A stretch of 36,775 nt of DNA from contig QIAM01000081.1 of NCBI GenBank assembly GCA_003225555.1, positions 1 to 36,775 on the forward strand, read 5' to 3'. How positions within the stretch are numbered: the stretch's first letter is position 1; every line of letters starts with the position of its first letter. Origin of the DNA: Acidobacteriota bacterium (GTDB lineage: Bacteria; Acidobacteriota; Terriglobia; Terriglobales; Acidobacteriaceae). Shown here piece by piece: positions 1 to 7,942 of the stretch. Both the position numbers and the translations under genes were made by a program. Below the pieces are notes generated by a model that saw nothing but the letters and a program-made list of their open reading frames with translations, made no database searches and had not been told where the DNA came from.

Positions 1-117
1 TCGCTCTTGGCTTCCCGTGTGATTCGCTCCGACTAACTGCCCAAGTGCTGCTATAGCCTTGTCCAACCGCTCTCGTTCTTGCTGCAGCTCCTTCAATACC
101 TCGGCGATGTTCGCCAT
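1..117 (-). CDS. Partial small protein, N-terminal 39 codons
   Basis: A leftward reading frame opens at an ATG (complement of 115-117), preceded by a strong G-rich ribosome binding site (GGGGGGAA, complement of about 120-127), and runs off the window edge without a stop. The 39 visible residues begin MANIAEVLKELQQERERL and look like an amphipathic, possibly coiled-coil helix. I recall similar starts in small acidobacterial hypothetical proteins with a basic tail, but the tail lies outside the window, so no function can be assigned. The start and frame are well supported by the ribosome binding site; identity is not. Confidence 0.6.
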   Translation of the reverse strand, partial: MANIAEVLKELQQERERLDKAIAALGQLVGANHTGSQER

Positions 118-331
118 GAGTTCCCCCCTCAATATTCTTAAATAACAGCGCCATCTTATACTACGCGCCTATCCCGTTTCTGACGAGTGTCGGCGTCTAC
201 TTCGTTCCTCCCCGAACTTATTGGGCCTAGTTACTTCGCGTGAAAAATCCTAACCTGAAAATAGTTCGTTAACACCTCTCCACGCCGCTATTCCGCGCAG
301 TACACCTCCAACCAAACCCAAAGGAGAACAT

Positions 332-646
332 ATGCAACATGGCCAGCTGGTGTCCCATGTGGACACCGACCTCGTCAGCCGTGCCGAACTATCTGCCGCA
401 TGGGAGAATTCTTGCATGCGCGAAGATCTCGCCTTTCACATTGAGCAAAACGACTATTTCGGCACCCTCGCGACAGTCCTGGATCTCCTGCGACAAGACC
501 TCATTCGACATGGCCACAACCGCCACACGCACACACTGGCACATCTCCGTGATGAACTGGTGGAGCTGCAGCACTCTCATCGCATCCACGGTATTGGACG
601 TGGCAATCAAGACCGTAAACTTGACAAAAACTACTTTGCATCGTAA
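332..646 (+). CDS. Small hypothetical protein, 104 aa
   Basis: The ATG follows a clear AAGGAGA (321-327) at good spacing, which supports real translation. The product is 104 aa, polar and histidine-rich in its second half (several His between about residues 60 and 88), with no signal peptide or membrane segment. I do not recognise a family. An overlapping frame from 339 has no ribosome binding site and is a shadow. The stop is 26 bases before the next start, so the two small genes may be co-transcribed. Function unknown. Confidence 0.55.
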   Translation: MQHGQLVSHVDTDLVSRAELSAAWENSCMREDLAFHIEQNDYFGTLATVLDLLRQDLIRHGHNRHTHTLAHLRDELVELQHSHRIHGIGRGNQDRKLDKNYFAS

Positions 647-672
647 AGTAGCGACGAGGTATGGAGGTGAAT

Positions 673-1005
673 ATGTCAGACGATCACGGTTCGGCCTTTT
701 GGTGGTCCCTTTCGGGGACTTTTCTATTGATCATTCCGACCGCATTCGTCGTCGGCGCCCTCAGCGGGCATACGCCTTCTTGGGGCTTCCTTCAGAATCC
801 GATCGTCTTGCTGGGTTCGCTCGGTGTAGCAGCTCTCGGTAACCTATGGTCCTTGGTTCACGTAGAGGTGCTCAAAGGCAAGCCGCCGATTTTGCGCATT
901 GACATCGCAGCAAACGTGTTCAGCATAGTCATCCTGATCCTTGCGGGTTTGCTCGGATCGCTCCTTATTGGATACGCATTCGTCGAAAACTTCACGCGGA
1001 GATAG
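673..1005 (+). CDS. Small three-helix membrane protein, 110 aa
   Basis: The start is placed at the ATG at 673 because GGAGGTGA (664-671 region) sits directly before it; an ATG at 661 lies inside that ribosome binding site and would lack its own. The 110-aa product has a short polar N terminus and three hydrophobic stretches, about residues 10-32, 40-63 and 78-103, and ends in a basic tail. It is probably an inner-membrane protein, but no family is recognised. It follows the 104-aa gene closely and may share its transcript. Confidence 0.55.
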   Translation: MSDDHGSAFWWSLSGTFLLIIPTAFVVGALSGHTPSWGFLQNPIVLLGSLGVAALGNLWSLVHVEVLKGKPPILRIDIAANVFSIVILILAGLLGSLLIGYAFVENFTRR

Positions 1006-1334
1006 AGCTGCAATCGTGGTTAGATGTCTAGTTTTCCGGGTTGCGTCACAATCATCAGAGATTTCTAGCGTTGTGATTTGGGACTACGAATCCCACCAGG
1101 CATAGAATCAAACTTCTGTGATTTCCGTAGCGTCCATTTAGCGTCCGGTCTGCCGGGTTCGAGCGAGACGGGACGGAATTGGCAAGATTTTAGAGACTCC
1201 GGCTATATCGGGCGCGGTCAGCAGTTTGCGCGGTAAGTCCCGCCCCGACTATAATTTGCAGGAAGCAGCCCGGAAGAACTCGGCTTACAGGTCCGGCTGC
1301 CACTTTTGTTAATTCCTGCAGGGGTGCAAACTCC
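1006..1334. other. Intergenic, no gene seen
   Basis: A 329-base stretch between the small membrane protein and the convergent endonuclease III-like gene. Short reading frames here lack ribosome binding sites. An isolated TATAAT occurs near 1246 without a convincing -35 element. I see no RNA gene or repeat. Confidence 0.5.
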
Positions 1335-2024
1335 TCACGTCCGATGCCGGGCGAAGAAAGCGCAGTCTGAGCTGATGGGGCACTGGTCACACCTCGGCTT
1401 TGTGCGCTTGCAGACCTCCTGGCCATGTTGTTTCAATAGCAGGTAGGCCCGGGTGCGGGCGTCGAAGGTCTCCGGCACCGTGGCCGCGATCGCCGACTGC
1501 GCATTCCTATAATTCGCGCCGTAGCTCTTGTCTTCCTGCCCGAAGAGGACACGAACCAGCACCTGTGTGCAATTGGAAGGAACCGCCGCGATGGGCGCAA
1601 TCCCGCCAAAGAGCAGGATCCGGTCGGCTCCCGGGTCCGCGATCCCGGGAAATTTTTTTAGAGTCTTTCGCGCCGCGGAAAGCGGCCCAGCCAAAGAGAG
1701 TCGCAGATCGCCGCCGAACTCGTCCTTTACTCGCATGGCAATTTCTTTGAGACGCAACGCGCGCAACTCTGGAACCATGCCCCCGGCCTTTAGGGCGGAG
1801 GCGAGCTTGCGCGGTGTCCCTGCTAGCAAGTTGCCTGGCTCGATGCCAACCTCGCTCTTCAGCTTGTCCCAGCCCTTCGTGCAGGCCGCGTCGCTGGCCG
1901 GGTATCCGCACTGCCACCATACGATGAACTCGTAAGGATCAACCGGCCAGCACGGTTCCTGGGTGCCGTAGAACTTTTCCAATTGATCGAGCAATTCAGG
2001 GATGGTGATTCGAGCTTGTGGCAT
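1335..2024 (-). CDS. Endonuclease III-like HhH/FeS protein
   Basis: The 229-aa product has the layout of the endonuclease III (Nth) DNA glycosylase superfamily: a helical body, a helix-hairpin-helix-like segment at about residues 125-138 (FPGIADPGADRIL) and a C-terminal iron-sulfur loop with Cys205, Cys212, Cys215 and Cys221 in the C-X6-C-X2-C-X5-C spacing typical of Nth. Classical Nth has a catalytic Lys just after the hairpin and an Asp in a VDTH motif. Here the Lys position reads Pro, and the segment where VDTH should be reads AVPSN, with no acid. It may therefore bind DNA without standard glycosylase/lyase chemistry, or use other residues as a divergent subfamily. The start ATG at 2024 has only a weak AAGG upstream. 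It appears to be a single-gene unit. Confidence 0.8.
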   Translation of the reverse strand: MPQARITIPELLDQLEKFYGTQEPCWPVDPYEFIVWWQCGYPASDAACTKGWDKLKSEVGIEPGNLLAGTPRKLASALKAGGMVPELRALRLKEIAMRVKDEFGGDLRLSLAGPLSAARKTLKKFPGIADPGADRILLFGGIAPIAAVPSNCTQVLVRVLFGQEDKSYGANYRNAQSAIAATVPETFDARTRAYLLLKQHGQEVCKRTKPRCDQCPISSDCAFFARHRT

Positions 2025-2163
2025 GGAAGATCAGACCTTCAATGGTGCTGCCCACGAAACTGCCGCCTCCGCATTCGCCCCAAAACTCGACACCAGTTAC
2101 AATAGCGCTGGCAGGATGAGCGCACGTTCACTGCAATCTAGAATCCACTTCGGAGAAATACTC

Positions 2164-2337
2164 ATGTCCGCACCCAGCCGCCGGCCGGAGATTCGCCGGC
2201 GCCGTACCCGAAATGAAAAAATCCAGCAGCTGCGCAAGCGTCTCGCCGCTGCTAAAGCCGATGCCGATCGTGAGCGCATCACCGCAAAGTTGCACAAACT
2301 CGGGATTGGATCTCCAGGCCAGCCTCTGCTGAAATGA
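2164..2337 (+). CDS. Small basic protein, 57 aa
   Basis: The ATG at 2164 is preceded by CGGAGA (2151-2156) at 7-base spacing. A longer frame from 2002 overlaps the start of the leftward glycosylase-like gene and has no better signal, so the short form is preferred. The product is strongly basic: an N-terminal RRRRTR cluster followed by a predicted charged helix with regular Lys/Arg and Ala, ending in GQPLLK. It resembles short Arg/Lys-rich proteins of about 50-60 aa in Acidobacteria and Planctomycetes (DUF6800-like, from memory and unverified). Binding to nucleic acid or ribosomes is plausible but not shown. Confidence 0.55.
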   Translation: MSAPSRRPEIRRRRTRNEKIQQLRKRLAAAKADADRERITAKLHKLGIGSPGQPLLK

Positions 2338-2375
2338 AGCCGGCGAGCGGACAGCAACGATTTGCACTTCTGTCT

Positions 2376-2418
2376 GGAAAGGGCGCGGCTTTGTAGCCGC
2401 GCCGCCGGTGCCGCAAGA
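2376..2418 (+). repeat. Dispersed palindromic repeat, family A copy 1
   Basis: Inverted arms GGCGCGGCT (2382-2390) and AGCCGCGCC (2395-2403) with a 4-base loop, in the context GGAAAGGG before and GTGCCGCAA after. The same core and flanks recur at 3751, 8447 and 14741. It lies just downstream of the glycosyltransferase stop and could also form a transcript-end hairpin. Confidence 0.8.
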
Positions 2419-2431
2419 AATCCATCTCCCG

Positions 2432-3634
2432 CTAGGCGACGCCGCTCCTTACTCTCGAATCTTTGCTCGGCGCTTGATGCTGGCTGGAAGGCTCTGTTCC
2501 ACTCACTTGGCGGTACGCTTCGACGATCCTCCGCACCGACTTCTCCCAGGAAAACCTCCCAGCCTGCTGGTAGCTGCGCTCCTTCATTCGTTCGCGCAGA
2601 ACATTGTCCAGCAGCACGCGGTGCAGCGCCCGCATGATTTCGAAAACATTATCCGGATTGACCAGAACCGCCGCGTCCCCGACCACCTCCGGCAAGGACG
2701 ATACATTCGACGTCACCACCGGCGTCCCATGAGCCATCGCCTCGAGCGGAGGCAGCCCGAATCCTTCATAAAGCGACGGGAAGACGAAGATCTTCGCCGA
2801 ATCGTAAAAGATCCGCAGCACTTCAATGGGCACAAAGCCGAGAAATCGCACGTCATTCTGCACTCCACTTCGCACCACAGTTCGTCGCAAGTCCGGGTTC
2901 CCTGACAGGTCATCCCCGATGATGATCAGCTTCAGATCGGGAAATGCATGGTCCCTTTCCAGCTCCGTCTTCAGAGCAGAAAAAGCCTCAATCATGCGCA
3001 CCACGTTCTTGTGCGGACTGATTCGGCCGGCATAAAGCAGAAACGGATAGTTCACCTGATAGCGCTGCGCGATGAGTTCGCGATCGGCCTCGGAAGCATG
3101 TCCATGAAGGAAGCGCTCGTCGATGGCGTTGTAGATGACCTCGATGCGCTCCGGCGGAATCTCAAACAACTTCTCCATCTCATTCTTCGTGAAGTTCGAG
3201 ACCGCGAAGATCCGAGCCGCCCCGCTTAGCACACGCTTGGTCATATGAAAGTGCCAGGAGCGCCAGAATCCCGTCTGTCCGCGCGCCCGCGACATGTGCT
3301 CCAGCATGTCGTGCACCGTCATCACATAAGGGCAAGGCAGAGCCCGCGGTACAGAAAAGAGATTGGGAATATGAACCAGGTCCGCATTCAGCCGCTTCAC
3401 GATCGTGCGGAAGTCGCGGAATCCTTTGATCGATCGTTCGGGCCCGCCAAGTGGCACCGTATGAAAATTGGACGGCAGAGCCCCAATTTCTTCGAACTTG
3501 CCGGGAGGTCCGATCAGCAGGTATTTATTCTCGCGGTCGAGCCGGCCCAGGGTGCGCACCACATTGCGGATGTACGTGCCCACGCCAAACTCCGTCATCC
3601 GCCGGATGTCGATGGCGATCTTCACCGAAGGCAT
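2432..3634 (-). CDS. GT-B glycosyltransferase, family 4 type
   Basis: The 400-aa protein is a cytoplasmic GT-B retaining glycosyltransferase of the GT4/Glycos_transf_1 type, transferring a sugar from a nucleotide donor to an unknown acceptor. The N-terminal domain opens with a beta strand and a glycine-rich loop (FGVGTYIRNV, residues 16-25) typical of acceptor-side domains. The C-terminal domain has YAGRISPHKN (201-210) and the donor-binding E-X7-E motif at Glu290 and Glu298 within EGFGLPPLEAMAHG, followed by LPEVVGDAA. Length is normal. The ribosome binding site before the ATG at 3634 is weak, but the sequence opens as the family does. No other polysaccharide genes are adjacent, so the acceptor cannot be inferred. 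Confidence 0.9.
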   Translation of the reverse strand: MPSVKIAIDIRRMTEFGVGTYIRNVVRTLGRLDRENKYLLIGPPGKFEEIGALPSNFHTVPLGGPERSIKGFRDFRTIVKRLNADLVHIPNLFSVPRALPCPYVMTVHDMLEHMSRARGQTGFWRSWHFHMTKRVLSGAARIFAVSNFTKNEMEKLFEIPPERIEVIYNAIDERFLHGHASEADRELIAQRYQVNYPFLLYAGRISPHKNVVRMIEAFSALKTELERDHAFPDLKLIIIGDDLSGNPDLRRTVVRSGVQNDVRFLGFVPIEVLRIFYDSAKIFVFPSLYEGFGLPPLEAMAHGTPVVTSNVSSLPEVVGDAAVLVNPDNVFEIMRALHRVLLDNVLRERMKERSYQQAGRFSWEKSVRRIVEAYRQVSGTEPSSQHQAPSKDSRVRSGVA

Positions 3635-3638
3635 TTAA

Positions 3639-3668
3639 CCATAGAGGGCACAGGGAACACAGAGGAAT
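3639..3668 (+). repeat. Degenerate ACAGAG-type direct repeat
   Basis: A short run of near-repeats of the type AGAGGGCACAGGGAACACAG immediately upstream of the glycosyltransferase start. It resembles a decayed member of the GCAGAG/CTCTGCG dispersed family seen near 10793 and 36633-36765. The assignment is tentative. Confidence 0.3.
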
Positions 3669-3697
3669 TGCACGACCGCAAGGGTGCGACATCAGGT

Positions 3698-3740
3698 GTG
3701 GGTGCCCCATTTCTCGCGTCCTTTGCGAGAAGTGGGGGCC
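3698..3740 (+). repeat. Dispersed palindromic repeat, family B copy 1
   Basis: Arms CCCCATTTCTCGC (3705-3717) and GCGAGAAGTGGGG (3725-3737) pair over 13 positions with one G-T pair, around a 7-base loop GTCCTTT, preceded by GGGTG. A second copy with the same arm pattern and a matching loop pattern (xTCxTTT) sits inside lolC/E at 32408-32446. Here it is followed by CCTTTTT, so it could act as a rightward terminator, although no rightward gene precedes it. Confidence 0.75.
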
Positions 3741-3750
3741 TTTTTGATCC

Positions 3751-3828
3751 CGCTGTGAAAGGGCGCGGCTTCAAGCCGCCCCGTAGATGCCAACAAACTC
3801 AATGCCGGCTTTAGCCGCTGGCGGAGCG
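3751..3828 (+). repeat. Dispersed palindromic repeat, family A copy 2
   Basis: GTGAAAGGGCGCGGCTTC followed by AAGCCGCCCC forms the first hairpin, and a second weaker hairpin (GCCGGCTTTAGCCGCTGG region) lies about 25 bases on. The two-hairpin layout matches the copies at 8447 and 14741. It lies just past the glyA stop and may help end that transcript. Confidence 0.75.
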
Positions 3829-3843
3829 CCCTTGCCTCAGTCC

Positions 3844-5139
3844 TCAGGCCCGCACTTCCGCCTGCGCCTTAGCCCGCCGTTCCGCGTAAAGCGGAAACTC
3901 CTCACAAAGATCAAGCACCTGCTTACGCACCTTGGACAACACCCCCGCATCCGTCCGATGCAGCAGCACATCCGCGATCCAGCGTCCAACTTGCCGCATC
4001 TCCGTTTCCTTCATCCCGCGCGTAGTCAATGCCGGTGTGCCAATGCGGACTCCGCTAGGTTTCAACGGAGGATTCGTATCAAACGGAATCGCGTTCTTGT
4101 TAACCGTGATCCCGGCCTCGCCCAGTGCCTTCTCGGCCTCGCTCCCGAACATGCCCTTCGAGAACACATCGACCAGCATCAGGTGAGTATCAGTTCCGCC
4201 TGAGATGATGCGGAAGCTCGCCTCCGCCAGCGTCTGAGCCAGCACCTTGGCATTCGCCACGATCTGACGCGCATACTCGCCGAACTCAGGCCGCATCGCC
4301 TCCTGAAAGCACACCGCCTTAGCCGCCATGATGTGAACCAGCGGACCGCCCTGCATCCCCGGGAAGACGACCTTATCGATCGCCTGCGCAAACTCAGCCT
4401 TGGAAAGAATCATGCCCGATCGCGGCCCGCGCAAAGTCTTATGCGTCGTCGAAGTAACGATATGCGCATGCGGCACGGGAGACGGATGAACCCCGCCCGC
4501 CACCAGCCCGGCAAAATGGGCCATATCGACCAGGTAGAGCGCGCCAACCTTATCCGCAATCTGCCGCATACGAACAAAATCAATGATCCGCGGATAGGCG
4601 CTTCCGCCCCCAATGATCAGTTTCGGGCGTTCTTTCTCCGCCAGCTTTTCCAGTTCGTCGTAATCAATCGTCTCCGTTTCCTTGGTGACACCATACGGAA
4701 CAATCTTGTAAGTCTTGCCCGAGAAATTCAGATGATGCCCATGTGTCAGATGTCCACCGTGCGCCAGGTTCAGCCCAAGAATCGTGTCGCCCGGCTGCAG
4801 CACCGCCGCGTAAGCCTCCATGTTCGCCTGCGATCCCGCATGGGGCTGGACATTGGCATGCTCGGCCCCGAAAAGCTGTTTAGCCCGGTCGCGAGCCAGG
4901 TTCTCGACCACGTCCGTAAACTCGCACCCGCCGTAATAACGCTTGCCCGGATATCCCTCAGCGTACTTATTCGTGAACACCGAGCCCGCCGCCTCTAACA
5001 CCGCCTCACTGACGAAATTTTCCGAGGCGATGAGTTCGAGCCCCTCGTGCTGCCGCCGCGTCTCGTTGTCGATGGCAGCAGCAATCTGCGGATCGGACTC
5101 GAACAGAGGTTGGTACATAGCGCCAGTCTTTGAAGTCAT
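3844..5139 (-). CDS. glyA: Serine hydroxymethyltransferase
   Basis: A 431-aa PLP enzyme that interconverts serine and glycine with tetrahydrofolate, supplying one-carbon units in the cytoplasm. The family is clear from LELIASENF (34-42), [15 protein letters not shown] (57-71) and the cofactor-lysine motif [12 protein letters not shown] with Lys234. The usual C-terminal folate-site region [15 protein letters not shown] is present. Length is normal. The start is taken at the ATG at 5139, since the longer upstream frame overlaps the neighbouring acetyltransferase and is not conserved in type. The acetyltransferase stop is only about 16 bases upstream, so the two are probably co-transcribed. No glycine riboswitch was seen upstream of the pair. 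Confidence 0.97.
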   Translation of the reverse strand: MTSKTGAMYQPLFESDPQIAAAIDNETRRQHEGLELIASENFVSEAVLEAAGSVFTNKYAEGYPGKRYYGGCEFTDVVENLARDRAKQLFGAEHANVQPHAGSQANMEAYAAVLQPGDTILGLNLAHGGHLTHGHHLNFSGKTYKIVPYGVTKETETIDYDELEKLAEKERPKLIIGGGSAYPRIIDFVRMRQIADKVGALYLVDMAHFAGLVAGGVHPSPVPHAHIVTSTTHKTLRGPRSGMILSKAEFAQAIDKVVFPGMQGGPLVHIMAAKAVCFQEAMRPEFGEYARQIVANAKVLAQTLAEASFRIISGGTDTHLMLVDVFSKGMFGSEAEKALGEAGITVNKNAIPFDTNPPLKPSGVRIGTPALTTRGMKETEMRQVGRWIADVLLHRTDAGVLSKVRKQVLDLCEEFPLYAERRAKAQAEVRA

Positions 5140-5155
5140 GAGGAAGTTCCGTTTC

Positions 5156-5632
5156 CTAATCCGTCTCGTATATGTTCGGCCGCAGGATTTCCATATATCT
5201 CTCCGGCCATTGCGGAGGCACAAATCCGAACTGCGCGTACAAATCATGGGCGTCGAGCGTCGACAAGTTCCATCGCCGCAATCCCTGCAGCGCCGGGTGC
5301 TGCATGATGCACTCCATTAACCCCTTGCCGAGCCCGCGTCCCCGATGCGACTCGAGAACGAACACGTCAGCGACGCAAGCGTAGGTAGCGAAGTCACTGA
5401 TCACTCGCGCAAATCCCACCTGCGCGCCCTCGCCATCATAAACGCCAAAGCACAACGAATTCTCGATAGACCGCTCTACAACCTCGGGCGGAATCCCCTT
5501 GGCCCAATAGCAATTCGTCAGAAAGCCATGGACGACCTTGAGGTCGAGACGCGCCCGGCCGGTACTGATCAGAAATTCCCCACACCTCTGCTCCACAACG
5601 CTATCGATACGAGAAATGCGTGCAGTCTCCAT
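5156..5632 (-). CDS. GNAT-family N-acetyltransferase
   Basis: The 158-aa protein carries the GNAT fold: a central strand [19 protein letters not shown] (about residues 87-105), in which RGRGLGKG is the acetyl-CoA pyrophosphate loop, and a late [13 protein letters not shown] segment typical of motif B. The substrate cannot be told from sequence; such single-domain GNATs act on amines or small molecules. The ATG at 5632 fits the domain boundary. It directly precedes glyA in the same direction with a 16-base gap, which suggests an operon but does not establish a shared role. Confidence 0.88.
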   Translation of the reverse strand: METARISRIDSVVEQRCGEFLISTGRARLDLKVVHGFLTNCYWAKGIPPEVVERSIENSLCFGVYDGEGAQVGFARVISDFATYACVADVFVLESHRGRGLGKGLMECIMQHPALQGLRRWNLSTLDAHDLYAQFGFVPPQWPERYMEILRPNIYETD

Positions 5633-5657
5633 CGCCCCATTCTAAACCCGCCGCCTC

Positions 5658-5686
5658 TGTCATCCTGAGCAACGCGAAGGACCTGT
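5658..5686 (+). repeat. Dispersed repeat, TGTCATYCYGAG family, copy 1
   Basis: TGTCATCCTGAGCAACGCGA followed by AGGACCT. Related copies begin TGTCATTCCGAG at 8326 and 18741, the latter also continuing into GCGAGGGATCT. It lies in the 132-base gap between two leftward genes. Confidence 0.6.
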
Positions 5687-5764
5687 GCACTCTGCCTTCA
5701 CCGTCCAACCTTGTGCATTTGCAATGGAGGCAAGAGCAGACTGACCGCCGTCCGCTTCTACCCT

Positions 5765-6877
5765 TCAAAACGCGGTACGCAAGAACGACGCCAGGTGCCA
5801 CCCATCGATATACTTGTAAGGCGTCTCCCCGGTCGTGTAGTGCCCGCAAGGCAGCACCGCAACTTTGTGATCCAATCCATGCCGCTCGAATTGTTCCACC
5901 ACCTGTCGCGAAAACTCGGGCAGAAAGGTCAGATCATATTTCGCGTAAATGATGAGCGACCTCTTGTGCCACCGCGAAAACTGCGCGAAGTACGACATTG
6001 GACTGATGGCCAGCCACATCTGCCGCAACCGCTCCAGATCAACTTGCTGTTCCACTCCCTGCCGAACATGCCGCGTAGACTGCCCGTGCCACGCCACGTC
6101 CGCGAAGTAAGTGGAAGCATGATTGAACGCCGCCACGCGAATCCGCGGATCGTGCGCCGCCGCAATGAACGCATAGCAGGACCCCAGGCTCGTACCCACG
6201 ATGCCCAGCCGGCTGTAGCCCTGCTGCTCGAGCCAGTCGAGACAACAGCGAACGTCCACCACTCCCTGTCGCGCCGCGGCGAGCGTCCGCCCGATGTTCG
6301 CCGACACCGCATAGTCCGCCCGGCCAATCTCCGCCGGCATGCGGATGTCGTGATACGGCAAGCTCAACCGCAGCACCGCAATTCCCAGCATGTTGAGCAC
6401 CCGGCACAAGCTGACATAGGCAATCGCATCCGCATTCCAGTGCGGCAGAAGTACGATCGCCTGCCGCCCCCGCGCTGGAAACCACCGCGCGTTCACCAGA
6501 TTATTTTCCGGATAAGGCGTCCGCACCGGCGAAGTGAACCGCAAGAATTCCGCCGACGTTCCGCGAACCTTCTCTTCCAGCTTAAGATCAGGAACCTCGC
6601 GCGTCGAGAATACCTGCGCTTCGCGCCGCTCCAGGCGAAAATCTGTCGGCCGGGCATAAGAGAAGAATTCGTCGCTCCCTGCCACGATGCGCCGGTTGAA
6701 ATCGATGAAGAACTTCTCCGGGTCTTCGAGCGCCTGCCCCGGACGCCAGCCATTGCGGCAAGGCCACTCCCGAGCCCATTCCACGCCCCACTCCAGCGGA
6801 CGCACCACACGATTGTTGTCCACCGACGTGAGCCGGTGCTCCCAGTCGTACATCCACTGTGCGTAGCGCGAAGCCAT
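5765..6877 (-). CDS. Alpha/beta hydrolase (ABHD18-like)
   Basis: A 370-aa serine hydrolase-type protein. The nucleophile elbow is GTSLGS with Ser230, preceded by a RLGIVGTS strand. Asp315 (YAKYDLTF) and His346 (LPCGHYTTG) complete a plausible catalytic triad in the right order. An N-terminal region of about 120 residues precedes the fold, as in the ABHD18-like/DUF2048-type group; that subgroup is from memory. There is no signal peptide, so it is probably cytoplasmic. I prefer the ATG at 6877; a TTG two codons upstream is possible, and neither has a clear ribosome binding site. Substrate unknown; it probably forms its own transcript. Confidence 0.82.
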   Translation of the reverse strand: MASRYAQWMYDWEHRLTSVDNNRVVRPLEWGVEWAREWPCRNGWRPGQALEDPEKFFIDFNRRIVAGSDEFFSYARPTDFRLERREAQVFSTREVPDLKLEEKVRGTSAEFLRFTSPVRTPYPENNLVNARWFPARGRQAIVLLPHWNADAIAYVSLCRVLNMLGIAVLRLSLPYHDIRMPAEIGRADYAVSANIGRTLAAARQGVVDVRCCLDWLEQQGYSRLGIVGTSLGSCYAFIAAAHDPRIRVAAFNHASTYFADVAWHGQSTRHVRQGVEQQVDLERLRQMWLAISPMSYFAQFSRWHKRSLIIYAKYDLTFLPEFSRQVVEQFERHGLDHKVAVLPCGHYTTGETPYKYIDGWHLASFLRTAF

Positions 6878-7006
6878 GGTCAATTTTTCAGTCTATCAAT
6901 AATCAACAAGGACTTCAGGCAGGAATCACCGAGTGGCCTGCCAATGCATTGAGGCACGCCCTTTGCTTCGTGAGTGGAACGATCCTCTGCTACCCGAATT
7001 TTTTCC

Positions 7007-7045
7007 TTGACAGCTCTGTCGATTGTATATAACGTATCGGTTATA
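7007..7045 (+). promoter_or_regulatory. Candidate arsR-type promoter and operator
   Basis: A consensus -35 TTGACA (7007-7012) is followed, after a short 15-base spacer, by TATAAC (7028-7033). That -10-like element is itself the left arm of a perfect inverted repeat TATAAC-GTATCG-GTTATA (7028-7045), 18 bases before the regulator's ATG. ArsR-family repressors commonly bind AT-rich palindromes overlapping their own -10 region, so this is a good candidate autoregulatory operator. Confidence 0.55.
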
Positions 7046-7063
7046 GAACTGGGTGGTTATGTC

Positions 7064-7414
7064 ATGACCTTCACCGAGCGCCTCAGCGTCACCTTCGCAG
7101 CCCTCGCCGATCCGACCCGGCGCGCCATCTTGGCCCGGCTCGCGTCCGGCGACGCCTCAGTAATGGAACTCGCCAAGCCCTTCGAGATGAGCCAGCCGGC
7201 AATCTCCAAGCACCTGCGCGTGCTGGAGCGGGCAGGATTGATTTCGCGCAGCCGCGACGCGCAACGCCGTCCATGCCGCATCGAAGCCAGGCCACTCGCG
7301 GAAGCCAATGGATGGTTGGAGAAGTATCGCAAGATTTGGGAAGGCAACTTCCAGCGGCTCGATGCCCTGCTCCATGAACTGAAATCCCAGGAAAAGAAAC
7401 GCAGACACAATTAA
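7064..7414 (+). CDS. ArsR-family winged-helix regulator
   Basis: A 116-aa DNA-binding repressor-type protein. FAALADPTRRAILARLASGD (residues 9-28) is the typical ArsR opening, and MSQPAISKHLRVLERAGLIS (about 43-62) is the recognition helix-turn-helix and wing start. No ANCVC-type metal cysteines are present, so it is not a classical arsenic sensor. It belongs to the common group paired with SRPBCC/AHSA1 proteins and starts 18 bases after a candidate operator. The ATG at 7064 is used because the longer upstream frame runs through the promoter. The SRPBCC gene begins 18 bases after the stop, so the two form a cassette. Confidence 0.92.
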   Translation: MTFTERLSVTFAALADPTRRAILARLASGDASVMELAKPFEMSQPAISKHLRVLERAGLISRSRDAQRRPCRIEARPLAEANGWLEKYRKIWEGNFQRLDALLHELKSQEKKRRHN

Positions 7415-7432
7415 CAAACTAAGGAGATAGCG

Positions 7433-7942
7433 ATGAAGAACACCGGAACACTGCAAGTAACCACGCCAGGCGACCGCGAGATCGTAATGACACGCGTTTT
7501 CGACGCGCCACGCAATCTCGTCTGGGATGCCTTCACCAAGCCCGAACTGCTCAAGCGCTGGTTCGGTCCACGCGGGTGGTCGATGGTGGCATGCGAGGTC
7601 GACCTGCGGGTCGGCGGCGGCTTTCGTTTTGTGCTGCGAGGTCCCGACGGAAAGGACATGGGCATGCGCGGCGTCTACCGTGAGATTGTGGCGCCCGAAC
7701 GCTCCGTCCACATGGAATCGTTCGACGATTACCCGGGTGAGTCCCAGGTAACCGGCGCTTTCGTCGAGCACGAAGGGAAGACAACCCTCACGGCCACGGT
7801 TCTTTATCCCTCGAAGGAAGTTCGCGACATTGTCATCCAATCCGGCATGGAGCACGGTGCCGCGGAAAGCTACGACAAGCTTGCCGAAATGCTGGCGACC
7901 ACGGCGGCAAAGCAAGAGTCGCGAGGCGCAGCCTGTCTGTGA
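7433..7942 (+). CDS. SRPBCC / AHSA1-domain protein
   Basis: A 169-aa START/Bet v 1-like (SRPBCC) protein of the Activator-of-Hsp90-ATPase-like group. It has the usual opening (REIVMTRVFDAPRNLVWDAF, 18-37), KRWFGPRGWSM, CEVDLRVGGGFRF and the C-terminal helix SGMEHGAAESYDKLAEML. Such proteins have a hydrophobic cavity, and their ligand is usually unknown. AGGAGA at 7422-7427 precedes the ATG. It is coupled to the ArsR gene and is probably under its control. The last residues (from about 160) lie over the junction with a truncated second copy that follows in another frame. Confidence 0.92.
   Translation: MKNTGTLQVTTPGDREIVMTRVFDAPRNLVWDAFTKPELLKRWFGPRGWSMVACEVDLRVGGGFRFVLRGPDGKDMGMRGVYREIVAPERSVHMESFDDYPGESQVTGAFVEHEGKTTLTATVLYPSKEVRDIVIQSGMEHGAAESYDKLAEMLATTAAKQESRGAACL

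Noticed and set aside
1150..1180. GGGTTCGAGCGAGACGGGAC as a tRNA 3' end or att site
   Set aside because: The T loop-like sequence has no matching acceptor or D arm, and no integrase is present.
1246..1251. Isolated TATAAT as a promoter
   Set aside because: No -35 at acceptable spacing and no rightward gene starts downstream before the convergent glycosylase-like gene.
5633..5764. Glycine riboswitch upstream of the GNAT-glyA pair
   Set aside because: No tandem aptamer cores are visible; the gap instead holds a TGTCATCCTGAG repeat.
5711..6952. 413-codon rightward open frame
   Set aside because: Antisense to the alpha/beta hydrolase; rich in Arg/Pro/His, no ribosome binding site and no recognisable domain. 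It is a GC-driven shadow.
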